Assembly: GCF_934371575.1 (NCBI RefSeq)
Contig: NZ_CAKRNY010000039.1
Span: 1 to 34,686 of the forward strand
DNA from: an uncultured Blautia sp.
GTDB taxonomy: Bacteria; Bacillota; Clostridia; Lachnospirales; Lachnospiraceae
Length of the DNA: 34,686 nt
Reading direction: 5' to 3'
Shown here: one piece after another, positions 1 to 7,493 of the stretch
How positions within the stretch are numbered: the stretch's first letter is position 1
How the letters are laid out: the number at the start of each line of letters is the position of its first letter
The notes under the pieces: generated by a model
What the model was told of the DNA's origin: nothing
Databases searched by the model: none
The model's input: only the letters and a program-made list of their open reading frames with translations
Program-made: the position numbers and the translations under genes

Positions 1-75
1 CGGAAAGCCGTGTGAGGGAGAACCTCATGCACGGTTTGATGAGGGGCGGATGAAAATTTCATCCGCCTACTCTAC
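1..75 (+). mobile_element. 3' end of a group II intron (domains V and VI)
   Basis: Bases about 2-45 fold as a domain V-type hairpin: an AGC-containing 5' arm (AAAGCCGTG) pairs with CACGGTTT, and an inner GAGG/CCTC stem lies above it. Bases about 43-72 form domain VI, where GGCGGATGAAA pairs with TTTCATCCGCC; outside this a TA bulge followed by CTC supplies the branch-point adenosine about 7 nt from the end. The intron should end in ...CTCTAC at position 75 (AY end). The reverse transcriptase/maturase and the rest of the ribozyme lie to the left, outside the window. Class cannot be assigned from this fragment. Confidence 0.85.
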
Positions 76-708
76 CCAGTCGTACATATTCATGGCCTTT
101 TTTACTTCTTTGGACCATTTTTCCATAAGGGGCTGCCCGGTCCATCCGCTTCCGGACCAGGTTGCATCTCCGTATGTGAGAGAGCCGGTTTTTGCTGTCC
201 ACAGATCTTTTATTTTTCCATCTTTTATCTGTGTATTGCCATAGGCTGCAGTATCGCGGAAATTATTTCCACGGAAAGTAACAATCCCATCTACATCTGT
301 ATAGCTGATTCCTGCATCAAAGGAATGGCTTTCCTTTGGTGCATAGTCCGAAATACTGGCAAGAGTCTGACCATCTGCTTCAATGGCAGTAGATTCTATG
401 TAAAGTGATGGTTTAGTGGATTCCACACATCTGGGGGAAAACGAAGTGGGGCGTGCCATGGCAGCCTTTACTGCTGCAAGAGAATCTGACTGCTCCATAT
501 TAAGACTGCTGTTATCACCGGAGACATCGGCAACCATGGAAACTGTGTTTGCATTTTCTTTGATTTTTTTATAAAGGAAAACTCCGCCAAAGAGCACAGC
601 GGAAGCTGCGATAACAAGTGCTCCGGTTGTAATAAGCTTGCGGAAAAAGTATTTTCTCTGCAGCTGGCGTTTTCGTTTCCCTGTTTTTCTTTTCATACGT
701 TTGTTCAT
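76..708 (-). pseudogene. PQQ-like/beta-propeller membrane-anchored protein, truncated by intron
   Basis: Leftward gene, 211 native codons visible. The start ATG at 706-708 is preceded by GGAAGGATC. The N-terminus is very basic (residues 1-20), followed by one membrane helix (about 25-47) and an extracellular part. The segment with TDVDGIVTFRGNNFRDTA is typical of Lachnospiraceae secreted proteins annotated as PQQ-like beta-propellers, which are normally several hundred residues long. After Trp211 (codon 78-76) the reading frame enters the antisense of the group II intron and stops two codons later (VE then TAG at 69-67). The intron is antisense to the gene, so splicing of its transcript cannot repair it. 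Whether the 3' part survives on the far side is not visible. The family name is from memory of similar proteins. Confidence 0.7.
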
Positions 709-763
709 GATGATCCTTCCCGAAAAAGAAATGTACTGTTTGAATTAGACATATTACATCTGC

Positions 764-792
764 ATTATACAAGGTGCAGAAGAGAAATTCAA
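764..792 (-). promoter_or_regulatory. Sigma-A-type promoter for the beta-propeller gene
   Basis: On the minus strand TTGAAT (792-787), a 17-nt spacer and a perfect TATAAT (769-764). It lies about 55 nt upstream of the start codon. Confidence 0.7.
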
Positions 793-834
793 GGCAATCC
801 GAAAGGGCAGCATCGACAAACACGGCTTTTTTTC

Positions 835-864
835 TTGACAGAGAGTAAGGTGAATTGTTAAAAT
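835..864 (+). promoter_or_regulatory. Promoter of the rfbD-symporter operon
   Basis: TTGACA at 835-840 and TAAAAT at 859-864, spacer 18 (or TTAAAA at 858 with spacer 17). It is divergent from the leftward promoter at 764-792 and leaves a leader of about 85 nt before the start at 955. Confidence 0.6.
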
Positions 865-954
865 AATATCAACTGTGTGCAAAAGATGTTGCTGTGAACA
901 AGTTGAGCGGTGATATGAAAATCACAGTAACAAATCATATGAGGAGGAAAGAGT

Positions 955-1803
955 ATGCAAAAAGTATGGATCGTAGGATCTGAAGGCCAGATTGGCGAAG
1001 CAATTAATGACGTACTGAATCCGTTGGAAATTGAAGTTCTCAATACGGATAAGAACGAGCTTGATATTACGGAAACAGATGAAGTTCTTCGTTTCGGTGA
1101 AATTAATCGCCCGGATGTGATCATTAACTGTGCAGGACTTACTGACATTGAGCTTTGCGAGAAGGAACCGGAGGAAGCGTTTCGGGTAAATGCACTTGGT
1201 GCCCGTAACTTAAGTATTGTGGCAAGAAAAACAGGGGCAAAGATGGTGCAGCTTTCCACAGACGATGTTTTTGATGGTTTGGCAAAGAAGCCCTATACAG
1301 AGTTTGACGATACCAATCCAGCGACTGTCTATGGCAGATCCAAACGTGCCGGAGAAAATTATGTGAAGGAATTTACCCATAAGCACTTTATTATCCGAAG
1401 CAACTGGGTTTACGGGGAAGGAAACAATTTTGTTAATCGTGTTCTGGAGGCAGCAGAGGAAGGCAGAGCGCTTTCTGTAGCGGAAGATCAGTACGGTTCC
1501 CCCACCAGTGCCAAGGACCTGGCAAGAATTATTCTTTATCTGATCGACACGAATGAATATGGAACCTATCATGCTACCTGTAAGGGTGTTTGCAGCCGCT
1601 ATGAATTTGCCCAGGAAATCCTTCGCCTGGCCGGGAAAAAGGATGAGCTGAATCCGGTGCCTACACCTCAGTCTGATCTGTCCGTTGGCAGACCTGCCTA
1701 TGCAGTCCTTGACAATTTTATTCTCCGGATCATTGATGTATATGACATGCCGGAATGGAAAGAGTCTCTGGAAGAATTTATGAAAGAAAGGCTGGAGGGT
1801 TAA
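955..1803 (+). CDS. rfbD: RmlD-like dTDP-4-dehydrorhamnose reductase / sugar nucleotide-binding SDR protein
   Basis: 282 aa, an extended-SDR NADPH-dependent reductase; in the canonical pathway it makes the last step of dTDP-L-rhamnose synthesis. Visible: a Rossmann motif GSEGQIG (residues 8-14), the NCAG segment (58-61), the STDDVFDG segment with active-site Ser/Thr (101-108) and the YGRSK catalytic Tyr/Lys pair (126/130). Length matches RmlD (about 280-300). RBS GAGGAGGAAAG precedes the ATG. No rmlA, B or C is adjacent, so the rhamnose role is inferred from family only; standalone copies in this family can act on other sugar nucleotides. It is followed with a 1-nt gap by the symporter, so the two are probably co-transcribed. 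Confidence 0.8.
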   Translation: MQKVWIVGSEGQIGEAINDVLNPLEIEVLNTDKNELDITETDEVLRFGEINRPDVIINCAGLTDIELCEKEPEEAFRVNALGARNLSIVARKTGAKMVQLSTDDVFDGLAKKPYTEFDDTNPATVYGRSKRAGENYVKEFTHKHFIIRSNWVYGEGNNFVNRVLEAAEEGRALSVAEDQYGSPTSAKDLARIILYLIDTNEYGTYHATCKGVCSRYEFAQEILRLAGKKDELNPVPTPQSDLSVGRPAYAVLDNFILRIIDVYDMPEWKESLEEFMKERLEG

Positions 1804-1804
1804 G

Positions 1805-3100
1805 ATGGGCGCAAAAAAAGGAACGACAACAAAAGAAAAAAAGAAGCTTGGCCTTACCAGTATGATTTTTATCGCACTGATTGCCGGAGCCATTACCGGA
1901 ATGGTGCTTCATTATCTGGTGCCGGACAGCAGTATTAAAAGTGACGTGATCGTAGAGGGAATTCTGTATGTTCTGGGACAGGGCTTTATCCGCCTCATGA
2001 AAATGCTTGTGGTACCGCTTGTATTTTGTTCTCTTGTATGCGGAAGTATGGCAATCGGAGACACGAAGAAGCTGGGAAATGTAGGTGGAAAAACCCTCGC
2101 CTTTTATCTGATCACAACAGCAGTTGCGGTAGCAGTTGCTCTTGGAATCGGAACCCTGCTCAGACCTGGAATTGGGCTTGATATGAGTCAGATCCAGTCC
2201 AGTGCTTCAAGTGTGGAAACTATGGAATCTACTTCCCTGGTGCAGACGATTCTGAATATTATTCCGGATAATCCTGTTAAAGCCCTGGCAAACGGGGAAA
2301 TGCTGCAGATCATAGTATTTGCCCTGATCATAGGTGTGATTCTTGCCAAGCTTGGAGAGCGCGCAGAGACAGTTGCAAACTTTATCAGTCAGTTTAATGA
2401 TATTATGATGGAAATGACAATGTTAGTCATGAAGCTGGCACCTATTGGAGTTTTCAGTCTGATCGCCAGAACCTTTGCCAATATTGGTTTCAGTGCATTT
2501 GTTCCGCTGGCAAAGTATATGATCGCTGTTTTACTGGCTCTTGCAATTCAGTGCTTTGGAGTATACCAGATTCTGCTCAAGGTGTTTACCGGCCTGAATC
2601 CGGTCAGATTTATTAAAAAGTTTTTCCCGGTTATGGCTTTTGCATTCTCTACTGCAACATCCAATGCAACCATTCCTCTGTCTATTGATACACTGCATAA
2701 AAAAATGGGTGTTTCCAAGAAAATTTCTTCATTTACCATTCCTCTTGGTGCGACCATTAACATGGATGGTACTTCCATCATGCAGGGTGTTGCAGTTATG
2801 TTTGCAGCCCAGGCCTTTGGAATCCAGCTGACTCCAATGGATTATGTGACGGTAATCGGTACTGCAACTCTGGCATCTATTGGTACAGCAGGTATTCCAA
2901 GTGTTGGTCTTGTTACTCTGACGATGGTGTTTAATTCTGTCGGGCTTCCGGTTGAGGCCATTGGTATCATCATGGGTATCGACCGTATTCTGGATATGGC
3001 CAGAACCGCAGTTAATATTACAGGAGATGCTGTTTGTACGACGATCGTTGCATGTCAGAACGGCGCTGTAGATAAAGAGGTGTTTAATATAGCTGAATAA
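1805..3100 (+). CDS. Dicarboxylate/amino acid:cation (Na+/H+) symporter, DAACS family
   Basis: 431 aa integral membrane protein of the GltP/GltT/DctA family, which imports glutamate, aspartate or C4-dicarboxylates with Na+ or H+. Family signatures are intact: the serine-rich re-entrant loop equivalent (FSTATSNATIPLS), the TM7 motif GATINMDGTS, the second loop GTAGIPSVGLVTLTMV, and the TM8 substrate/cation motif DRILDMARTAVNITGD. Several hydrophobic helices precede these. The N-terminus is short and Lys-rich. It starts 1 nt after the rfbD stop, with GGAGGG as ribosome site, so translation is likely coupled. Substrate cannot be decided from sequence; the Arg in the TM8 motif favours an acidic substrate. 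Transcription ends at the strong hairpin just downstream. Confidence 0.88.
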   Translation: MGAKKGTTTKEKKKLGLTSMIFIALIAGAITGMVLHYLVPDSSIKSDVIVEGILYVLGQGFIRLMKMLVVPLVFCSLVCGSMAIGDTKKLGNVGGKTLAFYLITTAVAVAVALGIGTLLRPGIGLDMSQIQSSASSVETMESTSLVQTILNIIPDNPVKALANGEMLQIIVFALIIGVILAKLGERAETVANFISQFNDIMMEMTMLVMKLAPIGVFSLIARTFANIGFSAFVPLAKYMIAVLLALAIQCFGVYQILLKVFTGLNPVRFIKKFFPVMAFAFSTATSNATIPLSIDTLHKKMGVSKKISSFTIPLGATINMDGTSIMQGVAVMFAAQAFGIQLTPMDYVTVIGTATLASIGTAGIPSVGLVTLTMVFNSVGLPVEAIGIIMGIDRILDMARTAVNITGDAVCTTIVACQNGAVDKEVFNIAE

Positions 3101-3107
3101 GAATATT

Positions 3108-3152
3108 GGCGTGTGTATGTGAGTTTAGACTCAGGTATGCACGTCTTTTTTT
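3108..3152 (+). terminator. Intrinsic terminator after the symporter gene
   Basis: A stem with arms of about 17 bp (3108-3124 with 3129-3145; G-U pairs and one mismatch) around a TTAG loop is followed by seven T (3146-3152). Confidence 0.85.
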
Positions 3153-3173
3153 GTGTGGCGAAGGCGGACGCCT

Positions 3174-3346
3174 GGGAGGGACAGTGTGTTGCGGACAACG
3201 TCAAAAAACGGGATTTTACTCCGTCGCCTATTGCAGGTTCCATAAACAAACTCGCCCATGATGGGCTCAGACAGTGTTTATGAAACCTGCGCTATACTCG
3301 TAAAATCCCGTTTTTGACTAACTGTCCTTAACACAATGCCCCTCCC
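3174..3346. repeat. Long near-perfect palindrome (about 173 nt hairpin), MITE-like or structured repeat
   Basis: The outer arms pair GGGAGG (3174-3179) with CCTCCC (3341-3346) and TGTGTT with AACACA. A long GTCAAAAAACGGGATTTTAC block (3200-3219) pairs with GTAAAATCCCGTTTTTGAC (3300-3318). The inner arms GCAGGTTCCATAAACA (3233-3248) pair with TGTTTATGAAACCTGC (3275-3290). The apex is GCCCATGATGGGC (3254-3266). There is no ORF of note. It fills the gap between a terminated operon and the next promoter, as mobile palindromic repeats do; no flanking target duplication was clear. Confidence 0.75.
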
Positions 3347-3437
3347 CGGCTGGTTGCTTAAATAGACTGTGAACAGCTTGTTTACAAATAAATTAAATTT
3401 ATAGATAAAACAATCATTGGCAAACAGTATATAACAC

Positions 3438-3466
3438 TTGACAACAGTATAATACTGTTATACACT
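3438..3466 (+). promoter_or_regulatory. Promoter with embedded palindromic GntR operator
   Basis: TTGACA (3438-3443) and a -10 at 3459-3466 (TATACA or TACACT, spacer 15-17). Between and overlapping them is a perfect 17-nt palindrome AACAGTATAATACTGTT (3443-3459). A related half-site AACAGTATATAACACT lies upstream at 3423-3438 and ATACACTGTT overlaps the downstream end. A repressor bound here would block RNA polymerase; the first gene of the operon encodes a GntR-family regulator. Confidence 0.75.
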
Positions 3467-3487
3467 GTTTACACAAGGAGGAGCCAC

Positions 3488-3859
3488 ATGAAGATCATAA
3501 TTAATCACTCGTCGATGCAGCCAATTTATGAGCAGATCACAGATCGGATCAAGGCGATGATCATTGACGGGACGTTAAAGGAAGAGGAAATGCTTCCCTC
3601 TGTGAGAACTTTGGCGAAGGAGCTGAAGATTAGTGCTCTTACGGTGAAGAAGGCGTATGACTTTCTGGAGGAAGAGGGGTTCGTGGTTACGGTGCATGGG
3701 AAAGGCAGCTTTATTGCCAAGAATAACCAGGGACTTCTTATGGAAGAGCGGAAGCGGGAGATTGAGACAGAACTGGAGGAAGTGATCCGGAAAGCGCGGA
3801 TCAGCGGATTATCTGAGGAAGAGATCCGGGAACTGTTTGAACTTATTATGGAGGAGTAA
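3488..3859 (+). CDS. GntR-family transcriptional regulator, YtrA subfamily
   Basis: 123 aa. An N-terminal winged helix-turn-helix (about residues 9-77) carries the GntR signature: PIYEQITDRIKAMI, then LPSVRTLAKELKISALTVKKAYDFLEEEG, and HGKGSFIA. The C-terminal part is only about 45 residues, a charged helical dimerisation tail, as in YtrA regulators, and has no effector-binding FCD or UTRA domain. RBS AAGGAGG lies 6-8 nt before ATG. It is the first gene of a three-gene operon with an ABC ATPase and permease. A perfect palindrome sits in its promoter, so it likely represses its own operon and is relieved by envelope stress or a drug, as for ytr-type operons (inference). Confidence 0.88.
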   Translation: MKIIINHSSMQPIYEQITDRIKAMIIDGTLKEEEMLPSVRTLAKELKISALTVKKAYDFLEEEGFVVTVHGKGSFIAKNNQGLLMEERKREIETELEEVIRKARISGLSEEEIRELFELIMEE

Positions 3860-3861
3860 AT

Positions 3862-4713
3862 ATGCTGCTGAGTTTGAAGAATTTGCAGAAGAATTATCCT
3901 GGATTTTCCCTGGATGTAAGTATGGAAATAGAAGAAGGACAGATCACCGGTCTGATCGGAGCCAATGGAGCTGGGAAGTCTACCACCTTTAAGGCGATTC
4001 TGGGACTAATCTATCCGGATTCTGGAGAAATCCGGATTTTTAATAAGAAGCAGGAGGAAATCACTGCAAAGGAGAAAGCGCTTATTGGCGTGGCGCTTTC
4101 GGACAGTGGATTTTCTGAATGCCTGAGGGTGAAGCAGATCGCCCATATTCTGGAGAAAACTTATGAGAAATTTGACCGGGCTGTTTTTGAGAAGCGCTGT
4201 CAGGAGTTTTCTATTCCCATGGATAAGAAGCTGAAGGAGTTTTCCACAGGAATGAAAGCAAAGTTAAAGGTGCTGACGGCCACCAGCTTTGATGCCAGGC
4301 TTCTTGTTCTGGATGAGCCTACGGCTGGTCTGGACGTGATTGCCAGGGACAGCATTCTGGAACTCCTTCGGGAATATATGGAGACAGAAGGCAGAAGTAT
4401 TCTGATCAGCTCCCACATTTCCTCAGATCTGGAGAGCCTGTGTGATGATATCTATATGATTGATAAGGGACGGATCGTGCTTCATGAGAATACAGATGTG
4501 CTGCTGGATGAATATGGTCTTATCAAGGCTGACGAGAAACAATATGAATTGCTTGATAAGCAGCATATTCTCAAGGTGAAGAAGGAGCAATACGGCTACA
4601 GCTGTCTCACAGATGAGCGTGCATTTTATGCGGAGAACTACCCGCAGCTTGTAATAGAACGTGGGTCTGTGGACAAGGTTATTACCATGATGATCAAGGG
4701 GGAAGTATTATGA
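3862..4713 (+). CDS. ABC transporter ATP-binding protein (exporter type)
   Basis: 283 aa nucleotide-binding subunit. Walker A GANGAGKST (33-41), signature variant STGMK, Walker B LLVLDEPTAGLD and an H-loop ISSHISSD are visible in order. The C-terminal 70 residues form the accessory tail seen in YtrB/bacitracin-type exporters. It starts 2 nt after the regulator stop (ATG at 3862) and its end overlaps the permease start by ATGA (4710-4713), so the operon is translationally coupled. It would energise the membrane subunit encoded next. The exported substrate is unknown. Confidence 0.9.
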   Translation: MLLSLKNLQKNYPGFSLDVSMEIEEGQITGLIGANGAGKSTTFKAILGLIYPDSGEIRIFNKKQEEITAKEKALIGVALSDSGFSECLRVKQIAHILEKTYEKFDRAVFEKRCQEFSIPMDKKLKEFSTGMKAKLKVLTATSFDARLLVLDEPTAGLDVIARDSILELLREYMETEGRSILISSHISSDLESLCDDIYMIDKGRIVLHENTDVLLDEYGLIKADEKQYELLDKQHILKVKKEQYGYSCLTDERAFYAENYPQLVIERGSVDKVITMMIKGEVL

Positions 4714-5378
4714 AAGGTATGTTTGTAAAAGACATGGAAATTATGAGGGGAAACCTGAAAACGTTTATTGGCATATATATTATAGCCATTTTCTGTTTCC
4801 TGAGTACTTCCGCAGGTCCCTCTTTTCTAATTAGTTATGTGTCTGTCCTGGCTGCTGTTATGGCGCTGAATACCATAGCAAGTGATGATATGGATAATGG
4901 TATGTCTTATATTTTTACTTTTCCTATCAGCAGGAAAGAATATGTGAAGGAGAAGTATCTGCTGGGTGCAGGAATGGTCACGGCATTGTGGGCTGTTGCG
5001 GTTGCAGTTGCAATTGGCGTAAATGCCTCCGGATATCGCATGGTGTCCTGGGAAGAACTGATCGCTTCTGCCGCTGCAGGTCTTTTTCTTGCTATTTTCG
5101 CAAATGTGGTTTTGTTTCCGGTACAGTTGAAATATGGAAGCTCTACAGGAAGGCTGATGTTGTTTGTTCTTGTATTTGGCATCATGTCGGCAGGATGGAT
5201 TGGCGTAGAAATATGCCAGAAAATGAACGTGGATTTTTCCGGCCTGAAAAATTTGGGCCTGCGCATTTGGAACTTTGGAATCCCGGTCTGCCTGGCGATG
5301 CTGTTTGTTCTTATGTTGCTAATGCTTCTGATTTCCTGTACAATATCCATAAAGATTATGGAGAAAAAGGAGTACTGA
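4710..5378 (+). CDS. ABC-2 type permease subunit
   Basis: 222 aa, about six hydrophobic segments: 15-33, 36-55, 84-105, 117-137, 148-167 and 192-216. It resembles ABC-2 family permeases that pair with a separate ATPase. The short loop with DMDNGMSYIFTFPISRKEYVKEKY is typical of these proteins and precedes the third helix. The start overlaps the ATPase stop (ATGA). It forms a membrane exporter with the upstream ATPase under control of the GntR regulator. A 133-aa ORF in another frame over its 3' half is a shadow. Confidence 0.85.
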   Translation: MKGMFVKDMEIMRGNLKTFIGIYIIAIFCFLSTSAGPSFLISYVSVLAAVMALNTIASDDMDNGMSYIFTFPISRKEYVKEKYLLGAGMVTALWAVAVAVAIGVNASGYRMVSWEELIASAAAGLFLAIFANVVLFPVQLKYGSSTGRLMLFVLVFGIMSAGWIGVEICQKMNVDFSGLKNLGLRIWNFGIPVCLAMLFVLMLLMLLISCTISIKIMEKKEY

Positions 5379-5385
5379 TCCTGAA

Positions 5386-6666
5386 ATGAAGAAGAATCAG
5401 ATTTTTATAAAATGCGGAACTGAATATAAGGAGATGACGAAGGAACTGCTGGAGGCGTGTGATCTGGCAGGAGAGATAGAGAAGAAGTTTGAGAAATGCG
5501 GATTGAAGGCGCTTTCAGAAAATTTCGAGGCAGGTTTACAGCAGAATAGTGAGAAGGTTATAACAGAAGCAAAGTTTGAAACAAAGAGCAGTCTTATTGA
5601 CAGCTCTAAAGCAGAAGTGGACTGTTTTTATTCTTCAGATTCTGTGGAAAAACAGAATTCAGAATTTGGTTTGTACAATATGCGGATTGGCATCAAGCCA
5701 AACCTGGTCGCCCCTATGGAAGCCTACTGGGGCGGTACCACCCATCCGGAGGTAGTCGCTGGAATCGTAGAATATCTTCAGAAAAAAGGTTTCTCCAATC
5801 TGGTGATCATGGAAGGTTCCTGGGTAGGAGATAAGACCTCCGAATCCTACGAAGTCTGTGGTTTCAAGTCCCTCTGTGAAAAATATAACGTTCCGTTCCT
5901 TGACATGCAAAAGGAAAAGGGTGCGCCTGTACAATGTGGCGATATGACCTTAAACATCTGCAAAAGTGTCCTTGACCTGGACTTCCTTATTAATGTTCCT
6001 GTACTAAAGGGTCACTGTCAGACCAAAATCACCTGTGCATTGAAGAACATGAAAGGCCTTTTGCCGAATTCCGAGAAGCGCCGCTTCCACGCGCTTGGTC
6101 TTCACGACCCCATTGCCCATCTTGGTCTTGGTATCCATCAGGATTTCATCGTGGTAGATAATATTTGCGGCGATCTGGATTTCGAGGACGGCGGCAACCC
6201 AGTAGAGATGAACCGCGTTCTGGCAGCTGTGGATCCGGTTCTTATGGATGCCTATGTCTGCGACATGATGTATTATCAGCCAGAAGAAGTTCCTTACATT
6301 ACAAAGGCTGCTGCCCTTGGCGTTGGCTGCGCCGACATCCGCCAGGCAGAAATCCACGCCCTCGACGGTAACCCCGGTGCCCCCATTCCCAAGTCCCGGA
6401 AAGTGGTAGAGCTTGCCGATGCGGTAGAAGAAGTAGAATCCTGCAGCGCCTGCTACGGAAATCTGATTCCCGCACTTGACAGGCTGCAGCAGGAAGGTCT
6501 TTTGAATAAGCTGGACGCCCGTATTTGTATCGGGCAGGGCTATCGCAAGCAGGAGGGAAAGCTTGGGATTGGAAACTGCACCTGTCATTTTATTCATCAT
6601 CTGGCAGGATGTCCGCCAACAGAAGAGGATATCTATGAGTTCTTGAAATCCTATATAAGTTTATAA
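5386..6666 (+). CDS. DUF362 domain-containing protein
   Basis: 426 aa. From about residue 100 it follows the DUF362 pattern: IKPNLV, GTTHPEVVAGIVEYL, DMQKEKG, INVPVLKGHCQTKITCALKNMKGLLPN and the AAVDPVLMDAYVCD segment. Residues about 40-95 are a polar, Ser/Glu-rich stretch in place of the usual short N-terminal loop. Cysteines in the C-terminal part (SCSACYGNL; NCTCHFIHHLAGCP) could bind metal or a cluster, but no CxxCxxC ferredoxin motif is present. Biochemical role is not established for the family. It sits 7 nt after the permease gene; the nearest GGAG is about 14 nt from ATG, so start confidence is moderate. It may be read through from the ABC operon. Confidence 0.8.
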   Translation: MKKNQIFIKCGTEYKEMTKELLEACDLAGEIEKKFEKCGLKALSENFEAGLQQNSEKVITEAKFETKSSLIDSSKAEVDCFYSSDSVEKQNSEFGLYNMRIGIKPNLVAPMEAYWGGTTHPEVVAGIVEYLQKKGFSNLVIMEGSWVGDKTSESYEVCGFKSLCEKYNVPFLDMQKEKGAPVQCGDMTLNICKSVLDLDFLINVPVLKGHCQTKITCALKNMKGLLPNSEKRRFHALGLHDPIAHLGLGIHQDFIVVDNICGDLDFEDGGNPVEMNRVLAAVDPVLMDAYVCDMMYYQPEEVPYITKAAALGVGCADIRQAEIHALDGNPGAPIPKSRKVVELADAVEEVESCSACYGNLIPALDRLQQEGLLNKLDARICIGQGYRKQEGKLGIGNCTCHFIHHLAGCPPTEEDIYEFLKSYISL

Positions 6667-6712
6667 AAAAGCAGGTCAACCGTGATAGTAATCGCGGTCG
6701 GCCTGCATTTAA
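6665..6712. terminator. Bidirectional terminator between convergent genes
   Basis: The hairpin 6671-6706 (GCAGG/CCTGC outer stem and CCGTGAT/ATCGCGG inner stem, loop AGTA) is flanked by six A on the left (6665-6670). Read on the minus strand these give a T run for the cytidylate-kinase-like gene. An AT-rich tail on the right serves the DUF362 gene. Confidence 0.8.
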
Positions 6713-6714
6713 AT

Positions 6715-7311
6715 TTAGATAAGTTTTTTTACCATATCTACAATTTCTTCCTTGGTTACCGTGCTGCTGTTAATGCACAGATCATACTGGAGCATATCCA
6801 GCCAGTTTGTATCTGTGAAATATTCGTAATAAGCACGCCGTTCTTTATCTGTACGTTTCACCAGCTTGCGCACGCTTTTTTCTTCCCGTCCGGTACGGGC
6901 AATAACTGTTTTCACGCGATCTTCGAAAGGTGCATAAATGAATATTCTCAGGTGCTTTTCCTTATTGTCCTTCAGTATATAGTTTGCGCAGCGTCCGACA
7001 ATGACACAGTCTTCCTTATCAGCAGCTTCCAGAATGATCTTCTTCTGCAGGTCAAACAGTACATCATTCATAGGGACGAAGTGGTACTCCGGATTCATCT
7101 GAAGTTCATAATCTACCGGATAAAGCCATTGGCTGGCCTTACGCTCATCTACTCTGGCAAATTCATCGAAAGGAATATTTTTCTCCTTGCTTGCCATTTC
7201 AATCAGCTCTTTGTCATAAAATTTAAATCCCAGTTCCTCGGCAAGAGCCTTTCCAATAATACGTCCGTTACTTCCAAACATACGATTGATTGTTATGATA
7301 CGTTTACTCAT
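6715..7311 (-). CDS. Cytidylate kinase-like family protein (P-loop kinase)
   Basis: 198 aa from ATG at 7311. This start is chosen because AAAGGAG lies 8 nt upstream; an in-frame GTG at 7320 would be only 1 nt from that site. The protein starts with ITINRMFGSNGRIIGKALAEELGFKFYD, the variant P-loop (GSNGRxIG) of the Cytidylate_kinase2 family. Next come VIVGRCANYIL (Walker B-like) and RIFIYAPFEDRV, then an Arg/Lys-rich lid region (EKSVRKLVKRTDKERRAYY). These stand-alone proteins are distinct from canonical Cmk and their substrate is unproven. It is convergent with DUF362 and divergent from the molybdenum hydroxylase operon. A TATAAT for it is visible on the minus strand near 7352-7357. Confidence 0.82.
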   Translation of the reverse strand: MSKRIITINRMFGSNGRIIGKALAEELGFKFYDKELIEMASKEKNIPFDEFARVDERKASQWLYPVDYELQMNPEYHFVPMNDVLFDLQKKIILEAADKEDCVIVGRCANYILKDNKEKHLRIFIYAPFEDRVKTVIARTGREEKSVRKLVKRTDKERRAYYEYFTDTNWLDMLQYDLCINSSTVTKEEIVDMVKKLI

Positions 7312-7368
7312 AAAACCCACTCCTTTCGTGAAATATTCCGTTCTTTTCGTGTATTATAACACAATTGT

Positions 7369-7396
7369 TTGAAAATATCTATATAATATGTATAAA
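7369..7396 (+). promoter_or_regulatory. Possible promoter of the molybdenum hydroxylase operon
   Basis: TTGAAA (7369-7374), 16 nt, TATAAA (7391-7396). A second TATACT at 7457-7462 with a weak TGGAAA -35 could also serve. The region is AT-rich, so this is tentative. Confidence 0.4.
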
Positions 7397-7493
7397 ATCA
7401 AAACAAAAAAATATTCTGAATATGTCATTTTGCTGGAAATCTGTTATTTTTCTTGTTATACTAAGAAGGAACAATACAAGAAAGGAAGAAAGC

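Noticed and set aside
4988..5389. 133-aa ORF overlapping the ABC permease
   Set aside because: It lies in another frame inside a clearly hydrophobic permease; composition is Cys/Arg/Trp-rich shadow type.
7365..7493. 43-codon N-terminal extension of the FAD subunit
   Set aside because: AT-rich promoter DNA, no ribosome site; ATG 7494 is well placed.
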